From Flavobacterium sediminis (lineage in GTDB: Bacteria; Bacteroidota; Bacteroidia; Flavobacteriales; Flavobacteriaceae): a DNA stretch of 64,000 nt. Each line of letters begins with the position of its first letter. Position 1 is the stretch's first letter. This document shows positions 45,910 through 56,523 of this stretch, in pieces. A program made the position numbers and the translations under genes. The DNA lies in assembly GCF_003148385.1 (NCBI RefSeq), contig NZ_CP029463.1:2108001-2172000 (forward strand). Reading direction: 5' to 3'. The notes under the pieces were generated by a model. It ran no database searches. It was not told where the DNA came from and was given only the letters and a program-made list of their open reading frames with translations.

Positions 45910-47058
45910 ATGGTGTTTGATTTTTTGCGACCTGTAAGTGATGAGTTTTTAAATTTTGTAGAAACCTTATCGCCTCAAACATTAGGGAAAAAGACTCTTT
46001 TTAATACAGAAGCAGAGTTTCCGGATTTAGAGGGGGTTCAAGTAGCTTTGGTTACGGTGAACGAGTACAGGGGGATGGTAGAAGCAAATACGGATATAGA
46101 TTTTACGACATTCAGAAAGTATTTTTATGGTCTTTTTCCGGGGAATTGGTCTCTGGTATTGGCTGATCTGGGAACAATTTCTCCCGGAGATTCTATTGAA
46201 GATACTTATTTTTTAGTACGATCGGTTTGTGAAGATCTTTTACGGCAGAGAATAATTCCTATAGTGATAGGAGGTTCGCAGGATTTAACCTATGCGGTTT
46301 ACCGTTCATTCGATGCTTTAGAGCAAATGGTAAATTTGGTTACAGTGGATAGTAAGTTTGATTTTGCGAAAGAGAATAATCCGGTTGCTAATTCGTATCT
46401 TTCACGAATTATAGTTGAAGAGCCTAATAATTTGTTTAATTATGCTAATGTAGGATATCAGACTTATCTCAATTCGCAGGAGGAGATCGATTTAATTGAG
46501 AAGTTGTATTTTGAAGCTTACAGGTTAGGACAGGTATCCAATACGATCAGTATCGCTGAACCGGTTTTCAGAGATGCGGATTTAGTAAGTGTGGATATGT
46601 TCTCTGTTCAGTCTTCTTTTTCGGGTAATTTCAACCATTTTAATCCGAATGGTTTTGACGGAAAGGAAATATGTGCTTTAATAAGGTATGCGGGAATTAG
46701 TGATAAAGTTTCAACTTTAGGTATTTTTAATTTTAATAATTCAACAAAAGAAGTATCTTTGGTGGCACAAATCCTGTGGTACTTCTTGGAGGGCTTCGCA
46801 TTGAGGTCGGGAGAATATCCTTTCGGAACAAAAGAGAATTATTTTAAATATATTGTTCCGATTGATGATGAAGAATTGATTTTTTACAAGAGTGACAGAA
46901 CGGGTAGATGGTGGATAGAAATACCATTTATTTCAGATGTAGATAATAAAATAAAGAAAAATACGTTATTACCTTGCTCGCATGAAGATTATTTAGCGGC
47001 TTGTGAGCAGGAAATACCGGAACGGTGGTGGAAAGCACAACGGCGTAATTTGTTATAA
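45910..47058 (+). CDS. Formimidoylglutamase-type arginase-fold protein with altered metal sites
   Basis: 382 residues, following topA by 2 bases. The arginase fold is recognisable (IPIVIGGSQDLTYA; NLVTVDSKFDF; DLVSVDMFSVQ), but at these three places the usual metal-ligand motifs (GGDHS-, DAHxD- and DxDxxD-like) are changed: no His after GG, Ser-Lys in place of Ala-His, and Met-Phe-Ser for the acidic pair. The manganese site is therefore doubtful. It could be inactive or use different chemistry. The same neighbour is usual before gldK in Flavobacterium, from memory. Confidence 0.75.
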   Translation: MVFDFLRPVSDEFLNFVETLSPQTLGKKTLFNTEAEFPDLEGVQVALVTVNEYRGMVEANTDIDFTTFRKYFYGLFPGNWSLVLADLGTISPGDSIEDTYFLVRSVCEDLLRQRIIPIVIGGSQDLTYAVYRSFDALEQMVNLVTVDSKFDFAKENNPVANSYLSRIIVEEPNNLFNYANVGYQTYLNSQEEIDLIEKLYFEAYRLGQVSNTISIAEPVFRDADLVSVDMFSVQSSFSGNFNHFNPNGFDGKEICALIRYAGISDKVSTLGIFNFNNSTKEVSLVAQILWYFLEGFALRSGEYPFGTKENYFKYIVPIDDEELIFYKSDRTGRWWIEIPFISDVDNKIKKNTLLPCSHEDYLAACEQEIPERWWKAQRRNLL

Positions 47059-47204
47059 ACTACCCTTGAAATGAATATTTTATGCAAGGAATTCATGGCA
47101 TTTAAGATTTTTTTAAGGTTTTTTTCGAAAAATATTGTTTTTTTCAAAATTATTGAATAGGTTTACGCCCTTAAAAAGTAAAAATATTTTTAACCCAAAT
47201 TTAT

Positions 47205-48592
47205 ATGAAGAAGTTAGTTGCATTTTCAGCAATCTTGTCATTGTTTATCAGCTGTGGTAAGGGCGATAGAGGTGAATTAGTTGGTGCAAAAAGTAAAAAA
47301 TGGCATCCTGAAAAACCATACGGAATGACTTTAGTTCCTGGCGGAGCTTTTATTATGGGTAAATCAGACGATGATTTAGCCAATATACAAGACGCTCCGA
47401 CAAAGACTGTAACTGTTCGTTCGTTTTACATGGATGAAACTGAGATTACAAATGCAGAGTATCGTCAATTTGTTAGTTGGGTAAAAGACTCTATTATTAG
47501 AACAAGACTTGCTATTCTTGCAGACGAAGTAGGTGGTGGTTCTGGTGACGGAGGAAACGGAAAAGCGACAGGTAGTATCGGAGACTATGCTTTTGCCGAT
47601 GCGAATGTGGAAGAAATGTCGCCTTACGATAAGTATATGTATGAGAATTACTATAGCTTAGGAACAGACGATGATATGTATGCGGGTAGAAAATTGAATC
47701 ATAAAGCGAAATTGATCGACGATCCTCAAAAATATCCGGATGAGTATTATGTTGAAGTTATGGATTCTATGTACTTACCAGAATCAGAATCGTATAACGG
47801 ATTAAAAACAATTGATGTTTCTAAATTACAGTTCAGATATAAAGAAGTAGATTGGAATAAAGCGGTTAAAAAGAAAGGAAGAAAAGGTTTGTATAGCGAA
47901 AATCCTCCGATCGAGATTTATCCTGATACTACAGTTTGGATTAAAGATTTTGCTTATTCTTATAATGAGCCTATGCATAATGATTATTTCTGGCATGCTG
48001 CTTACGATGAATATCCTGTAGTAGGAGTGTCATGGAATCAGGCAAAAGCATTTTGTGCATGGAGAACTTTATATAAAAATTCATACATCAAAAAGAAAAA
48101 AGGAAGAGATCAGGTTAACTCTTTCCGTTTGCCAACAGAGGCAGAATGGGAATATGCTGCCAGAGGTGGTGTAGAGTCAGGAACTTTCCCTTGGGGTGGT
48201 CCTTATGCTAAAAATGACAGAGGTTGTTTTATGGCTAACTTCAAGCCGAATAGAGGGATTATGCTGCTGACGGTGCATTGTATACTGTTGAGGCTAAATC
48301 TTACGAGCCAAACGACTTCAACTTGTACAATATGGCAGGTAACGTTGCAGAATGGACGCAATCTTCTTACGACCCGGGATCTTATGAGTTTGTATCTACA
48401 ATGAATCCGAATGTTCCGGATCAAAAAAATCAGAGAAAAGTTGTTAGAGGAGGTTCTTGGAAAGATGTTGGATACTTCTTGCAAGTAGGTACTCGTGACT
48501 TTGAATATGCAGATTCTGCTCGTAGTTACATCGGTTTCAGAACGGTTCAGGATTACATGGGTACGGCAGCAACGGGAACAAGACCAAAATAA
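47205..48592 (+). CDS. gldK: Gliding motility / T9SS lipoprotein GldK, frameshifted in this sequence
   Basis: Signal peptide with lipobox (LSLFISCGKGD) and a formylglycine-generating-enzyme-like domain (MTLVPGGAFIMGKS; FRLPTEAEWEYAARGG; GNVAEWTQSS). The frame shifts at the G-run near 48255-48257; adding one G gives PNRGDYAADGALYTVEA and joins it to the frame ending at 48592. GldK forms an outer-membrane ring of the T9SS with GldN. The core role and the single-base fix point to a sequencing error. Confidence 0.93.
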
Positions 48593-48654
48593 TAAACACT
48601 AATATTTAACCAATTTTAATTATAATTAACTTAACTAACTAAAAATTATTTATT

Positions 48655-49287
48655 ATGGCAATTTTAAGTAAAAAAGCAATGGGATTCCTTTACGGAATGG
48701 GAGCGGCAGTAGTAATCGTTGGAGCGTTGTTCAAATTGATGCACTGGCCTGGTGCTGGACCTATGCTTATTGTAGGGTTGTTAACTGAGGCGTTCATCTT
48801 CGCTTTATCAGCTTTCGAGCCTGTAGAAAAAGAATTAGACTGGTCTTTAGTTTATCCTGAATTGGCAGGTGGACAACCAAAAGAAAAAGGGAAAAAAGCT
48901 GAAAATCCAGCTGAAGCACAAGGATTATTGTCTCAAAAATTAGACAGCTTATTAAAAGATGCTAAAATTGACGGAGCTTTAATGGAAAGCTTAGGAAACA
49001 GTATCAAAAACTTTGAAGGTGCAGCTAAAAATATTGCTCCTACTGTTGATGCAATCGCTTCTCAAAAGAAATATGCTGATGAGATGGTAAGTGCTGCTAA
49101 AAACTTAGAAACTTTAAATAGTTTATATCAATCTCAATTAGACAGTGCACAGAAAAATGCTGCTGCTAATGAAGAAATCGCTGAAAATGCTGCTAAATTA
49201 AAAGAGCAAATGCAATCAATGACTTCTAATATTGCTTCATTGAATGCTGTTTACGGAGGTATGCTTTCTGCTATGAGTAATAGATAA
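48655..49287 (+). CDS. gldL: T9SS inner-membrane motor protein GldL
   Basis: 210 residues. Two N-terminal membrane helices (MGFLYGMGAAVVIVGALFKL and the segment after MHWPGAGP) are followed by a cytoplasmic coiled-coil tail. GldL and GldM form the proton-driven motor of T9SS and gliding. Between gldK and gldM as in all Flavobacterium genomes. Confidence 0.95.
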   Translation: MAILSKKAMGFLYGMGAAVVIVGALFKLMHWPGAGPMLIVGLLTEAFIFALSAFEPVEKELDWSLVYPELAGGQPKEKGKKAENPAEAQGLLSQKLDSLLKDAKIDGALMESLGNSIKNFEGAAKNIAPTVDAIASQKKYADEMVSAAKNLETLNSLYQSQLDSAQKNAAANEEIAENAAKLKEQMQSMTSNIASLNAVYGGMLSAMSNR

Positions 49288-49351
49288 TTTTTTAAGATTA
49301 TCATTTATTCAACTTAATTTATAACAATCAAAAAGACAAAATTATTAAGAA

Positions 49352-50905
49352 ATGGCAGGAGGAAAATTAACCCCTAGACAGAAGATGATTAACCTGATGT
49401 ACTTGGTTTTCATCGCGATGCTAGCTTTAAATATGTCGAAAGAGGTTTTGACCGCTTTCGGTTTGATGAATGAAAAATTTGATACAGCTAACGTTAACCA
49501 AAAAGATTATAACTCTAAGTTATTAGGAGCTTTAGATACTAAAGCGAGTGATGACCCTACTCGTTTCGGTGAATCAAAAAGAAAAGCAGATCAAATTGCT
49601 AAAGTTTCAAATGAATTTTATGATTTCTTAGGAAAAACTAAAGCTTCAATCGAAGCTGGTTTTGAAAAAGAAGAAGATGGAAAATTACCTTATGAAGCTA
49701 TGGATAAGTCTACAATTGATGAACTATGGTTCTCTGGTGACGGATATTCAGCTGAAGGTAAGAAAATTATTGATGCTTTTGACAAATATAGAAACGGAAT
49801 TAAATCTGTTTTAGGTGAAGGCGCTACTTATCAGCCTATTGTTAAAGAATTGGAAACTAAATTTAACACAAGTGATGTTAAAGATGGTGAAGGAGTAAAC
49901 AAAAAATATTTGGATTATCACTTCAAAGGATTCCCTGCAATTGCAACAATCGCTAAATTAAGTGCTTTACAAAATGATGTTAAAACATTAGAAGCAGGTG
50001 TTTATAATGTATTTATGGGTAATACTTTAAAAGAAGCAGCTTCTTTTAAAAACTATAATGCAATTGTAATTCCTGAAAAATCTGCTTTTTTCGCTGGTGA
50101 GCAATTTAAAGGTAAAGTTGTTTTAGGTCGTTACGACAAATCAACTGTTCCTACTAAAGTTGTAGTTAACGGTGGAGAAGTTGACTTGGCTAATTCATTA
50201 CAAGACGGTCAGGTTATGTTAGGGTTCAATGCAGGAAATGTTGGTGAGCATGATATTACTGGTAAATTCACATTCATGGAAGAAGGAAAACCGGTTGATA
50301 TCGATATTAAAGGAAACTATGTAGTAGTTCCTAAACCGAATTCAGCTACAATTTCTGCTGACAAAATGAATGTTGTTTACCGTGGTGTTGTTAACCCGAT
50401 GACTATTTCATTTGCAGGTATCTCTGACGATAAAGTTTCAGCTAGTGCACCTGGTTTATCTAAAGGTTCTAAAGTTGGGCAATATAATATGAGTCCAGGA
50501 CAAGGTAGAGAAGTTACAATCAATGTTACTGGTAAATTACCTGACGGACAAGGGGTTTCTGATAAGAAAACATTCAGAATTAAAGATATTCCTGCTCCTC
50601 AAGGTAAAATCAGAAGAGAAGTTGCAGCTAAAGGTCCTAAATCAAGTTTAGAGGTATCAACTGTTACAGCTGAATTGGATGACTTTGATTTTGAATTGAA
50701 TGTTAATGTTGTTGGGTTCAATATTAAAGTTCCGGGACAACCTACAATCGTTGTTTCAGGAAACAAAATGGACGGAAGAGCAAAAGCGGCTATTTCAAAA
50801 GCTAGTAGAGGTGATGTAATTATCATTTCTGAAATTAAAACAAAATTACAAGGAAGTTCAATCATGTTGAAGAAAACTGCACCTTGTACATTTGAAATAC
50901 AATAA
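49352..50905 (+). CDS. gldM: T9SS motor protein GldM
   Basis: 517 residues. One N-terminal membrane helix (MINLMYLVFIAMLALNM) and a long periplasmic part of beta-rich domains that spans to the GldK/GldN ring. Full family length. Confidence 0.95.
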   Translation: MAGGKLTPRQKMINLMYLVFIAMLALNMSKEVLTAFGLMNEKFDTANVNQKDYNSKLLGALDTKASDDPTRFGESKRKADQIAKVSNEFYDFLGKTKASIEAGFEKEEDGKLPYEAMDKSTIDELWFSGDGYSAEGKKIIDAFDKYRNGIKSVLGEGATYQPIVKELETKFNTSDVKDGEGVNKKYLDYHFKGFPAIATIAKLSALQNDVKTLEAGVYNVFMGNTLKEAASFKNYNAIVIPEKSAFFAGEQFKGKVVLGRYDKSTVPTKVVVNGGEVDLANSLQDGQVMLGFNAGNVGEHDITGKFTFMEEGKPVDIDIKGNYVVVPKPNSATISADKMNVVYRGVVNPMTISFAGISDDKVSASAPGLSKGSKVGQYNMSPGQGREVTINVTGKLPDGQGVSDKKTFRIKDIPAPQGKIRREVAAKGPKSSLEVSTVTAELDDFDFELNVNVVGFNIKVPGQPTIVVSGNKMDGRAKAAISKASRGDVIIISEIKTKLQGSSIMLKKTAPCTFEIQ

Positions 50906-50942
50906 TTTTAAGTTTATAGTTTAAACTCTAAAAGGAAATAAA

Positions 50943-51836
50943 ATGAATTGGAGAAAAGTTATTTTAGTTGCAGCATTAGGTTTAAGTTCTACTTTAACAT
51001 TTGCGCAATCTAATTTATTAAATGCAAAGACTCCTGACCAAATCGGGAAGAAAACAGAAGCTGAATTAGTAGCTGATAATGATAAGCCACTACCTTACGG
51101 ATACGTAATGGATAGAGATGTATTGATGGGTAAGAGAATTTGGGAGATTATTGACCTTGATGAAAGAGTGAATTTTCCTTATTACTTTCCTGTTGAAGGT
51201 GAAATCATGAAAACAAAGGAAAGACAACCTTTGTACAATGTCTTGATTAATGCTATTAAAGACGGTAAAATCACTGAAGTCTATGACTCAAGTTATTTTA
51301 CGGATAAAAAATCATTAAAAGATATTGAGGCTTCTTTAGTATATATAGATACTACTGATGCCGGTCGTGAATATTTTAATGCCGGTGAAGCTATTCCTGA
51401 AGAGTTCATTACAAAAACTCAGATCGAAGCTTACCACGTAGACTCTTATAAAGTTGTTGGTTACTGGTATTTTGATAAACGTCAAGGAGAATTAAAATAC
51501 CGTATGTTAGGTATTTGTCCGGTTGTTCCTGATGTTTATACAATGAATAACGACGAAAAAGATTATATCGAATTATTCTGGGTTTATTTCCCGGCAGTAA
51601 GAGATATTTTGCATGAAGCAAAAGCATTTAATGACAGAAACTCTGCAATGCCTTTCTCTTTTGATCACTTGTTGAATGCAAGACGTTTTAGTTCGGTTAT
51701 TTACTTAGAAGAGAACGTTTATGGTGATCGTGAAATTAAAGATTACATGCAGGAAAATGCTCAGATGCAATTGTTAGAAGCGGACAGAATCAAAGAAAAG
51801 ATCCGAGATTTCGAACAAGATATGTGGAATTATTAA
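50943..51836 (+). CDS. gldN: T9SS ring protein GldN
   Basis: 297 residues with a signal peptide (MNWRKVILVAALGLSS... AQ). The motif MGKRIWEIIDLDERVN and SSVIYLEENVYGDREI match GldN. It completes the gldKLMN operon. Confidence 0.95.
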   Translation: MNWRKVILVAALGLSSTLTFAQSNLLNAKTPDQIGKKTEAELVADNDKPLPYGYVMDRDVLMGKRIWEIIDLDERVNFPYYFPVEGEIMKTKERQPLYNVLINAIKDGKITEVYDSSYFTDKKSLKDIEASLVYIDTTDAGREYFNAGEAIPEEFITKTQIEAYHVDSYKVVGYWYFDKRQGELKYRMLGICPVVPDVYTMNNDEKDYIELFWVYFPAVRDILHEAKAFNDRNSAMPFSFDHLLNARRFSSVIYLEENVYGDREIKDYMQENAQMQLLEADRIKEKIRDFEQDMWNY

Positions 51837-51901
51837 TATAATTTTTCTCCAATTTAATTTTAAAACTCCTATCTATGATGGGAGTTTTTTATTTTTGTAG
51901 T

Positions 51902-52957
51902 ATGGTAGATTATTTAATTGTAGGTTCGGGATTAGCCGGTGTTTGTTTTGCTGAATTTGCGTTGCAAAACGGTAAAACTATTTTAGTTTTTGAGAATGAT
52001 TCGCAGCCTTCTTCAATGGTAGCCGGAGGCTTGTATAATCCTGTTGTTTTGAAGCGTTTTAGCGAGATATGGAAGGCTCAGGAACAATTGGATATAGCTT
52101 CAGTATTTTACCCGAGATTAGAGCAAAAACTGGGTGTTACTTTTGATTTTCCGATGCCTATTTTAAGGAAATTCGCTTCTATTGAAGAGCAAAATAATTG
52201 GTTTGTAGCTGCCGATAAACCTAAATTGTCAGCCTTTTTGAATCCTAAGGTATTGCATTATGATTATAATTATTGTCCGGCACCTTATGGCTTCGGAGAG
52301 GTATTGCATTCGGGTTATTTAGATATTCAGAAAATGGTGTTGAGCTACAGAGAATATTTAAAGGAAAGAGAATTTTTGGTAAACGATTCCTTTGCATACG
52401 ACAGCCTAGAAATAAATAATGAATTTGTTTCTTATAAAGAGTATAAAGCTAAACATATTGTTTTTGCTGAAGGTTTCGGTTTACATCAGAACCCTTATTT
52501 TAATGATTTGCCATTAGATGGTACAAAAGGTGAGTTGCTACATATAAAAGCGCCGGAGTTACAACTAAAAGAAATTATTAAATCGGGCGTCTTTATTTTG
52601 CCTGTTGGGAATGAAATCTATAAAGTGGGAGCAACCTACAACTGGAGTGATAAAACGAATTTACCGACAAAAGAAGGCAAAGAAGAGCTGTTGGAAAAGT
52701 TAAATGAACTGATTACCTGTGAATATGAAGTAGTGGAACATTTAGCTGGGGTTCGCCCGACGGTTAAAGATAGAAGACCGCTGGTGGGAACACATTACCA
52801 ATATAATAACGTGCATCTGTTGAATGGTCTTGGTACACGAGGAGTAATGCTAGGACCTTTCTTAGCTCAGAGTTTACTCCGACATATTGAAGAAGGACTC
52901 CCTTTGGATAAGGAAATTAACATTGAAAGGTATTATAAAAAAAGAGCTAAATCTTAG
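51902..52957 (+). CDS. FAD-dependent oxidoreductase
   Basis: About 351 residues from ATG 51902 (MVDYLIVGSGLAG); a longer start at 51875 would place the promoter box TATTTTTG inside the coding region. The N-terminal GxGxxG dinucleotide fold and a C-terminal GLGTRGVMLGPFLAQ segment match the DadA/glycine-oxidase-like family. The substrate is probably an amine or amino acid, not provable here. Confidence 0.85.
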   Translation: MVDYLIVGSGLAGVCFAEFALQNGKTILVFENDSQPSSMVAGGLYNPVVLKRFSEIWKAQEQLDIASVFYPRLEQKLGVTFDFPMPILRKFASIEEQNNWFVAADKPKLSAFLNPKVLHYDYNYCPAPYGFGEVLHSGYLDIQKMVLSYREYLKEREFLVNDSFAYDSLEINNEFVSYKEYKAKHIVFAEGFGLHQNPYFNDLPLDGTKGELLHIKAPELQLKEIIKSGVFILPVGNEIYKVGATYNWSDKTNLPTKEGKEELLEKLNELITCEYEVVEHLAGVRPTVKDRRPLVGTHYQYNNVHLLNGLGTRGVMLGPFLAQSLLRHIEEGLPLDKEINIERYYKKRAKS

Positions 52958-52970
52958 CTCTTTTTTCGTT
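52938..52970. terminator. Bidirectional terminator between convergent genes
   Basis: AAAAAGAGCTAA / TTAGCTCTTTTT hairpin overlapping the ends of both genes. Confidence 0.75.
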
Positions 52971-53360
52971 TAGATGTTTTTTCCAGTCTTTATCATAATT
53001 GATAAAAAAGTTGATCCATATACTTCTTGAAAGCCTCATGATTACCGGCATAAAAACAACCAATGTTCCTATGATGGCGATAAAAGCTGTTTTCAGGTTT
53101 GTTCCGATAAAAACATAAGAAATAATGAATGCAGCCACACTAAAAGCAATTCCCAAAGCATAACTCACATACATGGCACCATAAAAAAATGAAGGCTCAA
53201 TTTGATATTTTGTATGGCAGTGACTGCAAGTTTCATGCATTTTATATATCTTGCTGATATGATAAGGATTGGGATCCTCATACATACTCTCTTCGTTGCA
53301 TTTAGGACAAGTTCCTGTTAAAATGCTATAGAGTTTCGATCCTTTTTTTAACATTTGCAA
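52947..53360 (-). CDS. DUF983 zinc-ribbon membrane protein
   Basis: 137 residues. Two CxxC pairs (GTCPKCNEE and ETCSHCHTK) form a zinc ribbon before two membrane helices, the DUF983 layout. Function unknown. Confidence 0.88.
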   Translation of the reverse strand: MQMLKKGSKLYSILTGTCPKCNEESMYEDPNPYHISKIYKMHETCSHCHTKYQIEPSFFYGAMYVSYALGIAFSVAAFIISYVFIGTNLKTAFIAIIGTLVVFMPVIMRLSRSIWINFFINYDKDWKKHLNEKRAKI

Positions 53361-53424
53361 AAAATTTATACAAAGATACTACAACTTGTATGCATATCTG
53401 TAACAATTGTAACAAAAAATAACA

Positions 53425-55344
53425 ATGCTGAATATACATAATTTATCGGTTTCATTTGGAGGTACTTACCTTTTTGAAGAAGTGACTTTTCGTTTAGGTT
53501 CAGGAGACCGGGTGGGACTCGTAGGGAAGAACGGTGCAGGAAAATCAACCATGTTGAAGATTTTATCCGGTGATATGAAACCCGATTCCGGAACAATTGC
53601 CACTGAAAAAGAAGTCAAGATAGGTTTCTTACGTCAGGATATAGATTTTGAAAGAGGGCGCACGGTTCTTCAAGAGGCTTATCAGGCATTTGAAGAGATT
53701 ATAAGGGCAGAATTACGCATTGATGACATCAACCATCAGTTGGCTAACAGAACGGACTATGAAAGCGAAATATATCATAATTTGATTGATGAGTTAAGTG
53801 AAGTAACGCATCAATACGAAATATTAGGAGGGTATCATTACAAAGGTGAAACCGAGAAAGTACTATTGGGCTTAGGGTTCAAAAGAGAAGAATTCAATAA
53901 TCCTACCGAGTCTTTTTCCGGCGGATGGCGAATGCGTATTGAACTGGCAAAGCTCTTGTTGCAAAGTAATGATGTTTTACTGCTGGATGAGCCGACCAAC
54001 CACCTGGATATTGAAAGTATCATCTGGTTGGAGAGTTTCTTAAAGAATTTTCCGGGAGTGGTTGTTATTGTTTCCCATGATAAGATGTTTCTGGATAATG
54101 TGACCAACAGAACGATAGAGATATCATTGGGTAAAATTTATGATTATAATAAGCCGTATTCAAAATATCTGATAGCCCGAAAAGAACAACGGGAAATCCA
54201 ATTGGCAGCATCTAAAAATCAAGCAAAGAAAATTGAAGAAACAGAAAAACTGATAGAAAAGTTCAGATACAAAGCTTCTAAGGCATCCATGGCGCAATCA
54301 TTGATCAAAAAACTGGAAAAGGTTGAGCGAATTGAAGTGGATGAAGACGATAATTCAGTGATGTCGATCACTTTTCCGATCTCGGTTACTCCCGGTAAGG
54401 TAGTAGTAGAAGCGGAACATGTTTCTAAAGCTTTCGGTGATAAAAAAGTGCTTTCGGATATTTCTCTCTTAGTAGAACGCGGAAATAAAATTGCTTTTGT
54501 CGGTCAAAACGGTCAGGGAAAATCAACTTTTATAAAAGCTATTGTTGATGAATTTCCTTATGAAGGAACGATAAAGTTGGGGCACAATGTACAATTGGGG
54601 TATTTTGCTCAAAATCAGGCAGAATATTTAGATGGCGAAAAAACACTATTGGACACGATGTTGGATGCTGCAAATGATGCAAATCGTTCTAAAGTCAGAG
54701 ATATGTTAGGTGCTTTTTTGTTCAGAGGAGACGATGTTGAGAAAAAGGTAAAAGTACTGTCGGGAGGAGAACGCAATCGTTTAGCACTTTGTAAATTGCT
54801 TTTACGGCCTATTAATGTGTTGTTGATGGATGAGCCTACCAACCATTTAGATATTAAGTCTAAGAATGTTTTGAAAGCAGCTTTACGCGATTTTGAAGGT
54901 ACATTGTTAATTGTTTCGCACGATCGTGATTTTTTACAAGGATTGACCAATACAGTTTATGAATTTAAAGACCAGAAAATAAAAGAATATTTGGGAGATA
55001 TCAATTTCTTTTTAGAGCAGCGAAACGCCCAGAATATGCGTGAAATTGAAAAAAGTGATGAAGCTGTTTCTTCCGCAAAACAGACAGTGCAACAAGAAAA
55101 GAAAAGTCTTTCTTATGAAGAGCAAAAGAAACAAAAATCATTGCAGAACAAATTGAGCAAAATTGAAAGCCAGATCAATCAGCTTGAAAAAGCAATTCAA
55201 AAAGATGATGAAGAGCTAGCCGTGAACTATGAAAAATTGATGCAGGATAGTTCCTTTTTTGCTGCATACGAACAGAAAAAGAAAGATTTAGACCAATTGA
55301 TGGAAAACTGGGAAATGGTTCAAATGGAGATCGATGCTATCTAA
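53425..55344 (+). CDS. ABC-F family ATPase
   Basis: 639 residues, no membrane segment. Two ABC domains: Walker A VGKNGAGKSTM and VGQNGQGKSTF, signatures SFSGGWRMRIEL and LSGGERNRLAL, Walker B LLDEPTNHLD and LMDEPTNHLD. A charged coiled-coil tail follows. ABC-F proteins act on the ribosome; this one is of the Uup/Ytk6p-like type. Confidence 0.93.
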   Translation: MLNIHNLSVSFGGTYLFEEVTFRLGSGDRVGLVGKNGAGKSTMLKILSGDMKPDSGTIATEKEVKIGFLRQDIDFERGRTVLQEAYQAFEEIIRAELRIDDINHQLANRTDYESEIYHNLIDELSEVTHQYEILGGYHYKGETEKVLLGLGFKREEFNNPTESFSGGWRMRIELAKLLLQSNDVLLLDEPTNHLDIESIIWLESFLKNFPGVVVIVSHDKMFLDNVTNRTIEISLGKIYDYNKPYSKYLIARKEQREIQLAASKNQAKKIEETEKLIEKFRYKASKASMAQSLIKKLEKVERIEVDEDDNSVMSITFPISVTPGKVVVEAEHVSKAFGDKKVLSDISLLVERGNKIAFVGQNGQGKSTFIKAIVDEFPYEGTIKLGHNVQLGYFAQNQAEYLDGEKTLLDTMLDAANDANRSKVRDMLGAFLFRGDDVEKKVKVLSGGERNRLALCKLLLRPINVLLMDEPTNHLDIKSKNVLKAALRDFEGTLLIVSHDRDFLQGLTNTVYEFKDQKIKEYLGDINFFLEQRNAQNMREIEKSDEAVSSAKQTVQQEKKSLSYEEQKKQKSLQNKLSKIESQINQLEKAIQKDDEELAVNYEKLMQDSSFFAAYEQKKKDLDQLMENWEMVQMEIDAI

Positions 55345-55350
55345 AACGGG

Positions 55351-56523
55351 TTATTTAAAAGGATGTCGTTCTTGCCACGAAACGTCTGGTTCAAGTCGAG
55401 TAAACAAGGGTTCAATAAAACGATTGATTAGTGAATTGGTGTGAAAAATAAATCCGGACATTTTAATGGCTTGAGCTCCTATGGAACTTTTGATCTCTAA
55501 TGCCGTTCGTCCGAAAATGATTTTCTTAAAGCCGTTTTCAATTCCGAATTCGGTCATGTTATAAAGCATGTTCAAGTATAAAAGTTTCTCTTTCTGGATT
55601 TTTTCGTCATACCCCAGAAAGTACGTTTCTAAAGTTTCATCATTCAGCAATAATGAATGAAAACCAATCAGAACTCCGTCTTTATAATAGCCACAGATTC
55701 TGAAGCGGTTGCCGCATTGTTTTTTAAAAGTGGAAAAATGATTCTCAGCTAAAAAGAACGTATTGAACGGTGCATTTAAAGCAACGTAATGATACAATTC
55801 ATACAGTCGGTCTTCTTCTGCTAAAACATCTTCTAAAGAAAGCTCTTTTATAGTGATTCCTTCAAATTTCTTTCGGGCTCTTTTATATTGATCCCGGTAT
55901 TTTTTGATAAGGGCACTGGTGTAATCATTCATGCTTTTCCAGTTTGGATGTATCATGAGAACCATATTGGGTTGCGCTGAAAATTCATAGATGGATCTAA
56001 AATCGTGTTTTTTTAACTCTGACGAACAGTCATTGTAAAAATCTTTAAAACTGACCAGATGTATCTTAATCCCTTTTTCTTTAAAATAGGTGATTAAGGC
56101 TTCAGCACATTCAACCATTAAACGGCTGATTTCTTGAAAACCGATTGTTTTGTTAAAGGTATATCCGTTTTGTCCGGTAATCATATTGTTGCCTAAGAAA
56201 AGGACATGAGAGGCGAAATTTTTAAAAACAAAATTCCGAATACTGGTTTTTAAGCAATGATCCCGTTCTCCGAAAGACTCCAGTTTATTTAGGTCTAAAT
56301 ACTGGGCTAATGCCGTTCCTATTAGTGTTTCTTTTTCAAAAATACCAATAAAGAAACACTCCATATTTACAGGTGCTGATTCTTGCAGGACCTGTAAATA
56401 AGGAGTTTGTAAAAAATGATTATAATGCGAAACTTGATCCCAATTTTCTGGTAGATCGTTTACATTCTGAAATATAGTAAAAGTGATATTTTTCAAATTG
56501 AAATGTACTGATAAGTGAACCAA
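55351..56523 (-). CDS. FemAB/GNAT-like acyltransferase
   Basis: 390 residues, soluble. The C-terminal part has GNAT/FemAB-like segments (YYKDGVLIGFHSLLLND; KIIFGRTALEIKSSIGA). Proteins of this type transfer acyl or aminoacyl groups; the substrate here is unknown. Adjacent to the DUF1761 gene on the same strand (0-base gap), so the two are an operon. Confidence 0.75.
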   Translation of the reverse strand: MVHLSVHFNLKNITFTIFQNVNDLPENWDQVSHYNHFLQTPYLQVLQESAPVNMECFFIGIFEKETLIGTALAQYLDLNKLESFGERDHCLKTSIRNFVFKNFASHVLFLGNNMITGQNGYTFNKTIGFQEISRLMVECAEALITYFKEKGIKIHLVSFKDFYNDCSSELKKHDFRSIYEFSAQPNMVLMIHPNWKSMNDYTSALIKKYRDQYKRARKKFEGITIKELSLEDVLAEEDRLYELYHYVALNAPFNTFFLAENHFSTFKKQCGNRFRICGYYKDGVLIGFHSLLLNDETLETYFLGYDEKIQKEKLLYLNMLYNMTEFGIENGFKKIIFGRTALEIKSSIGAQAIKMSGFIFHTNSLINRFIEPLFTRLEPDVSWQERHPFK

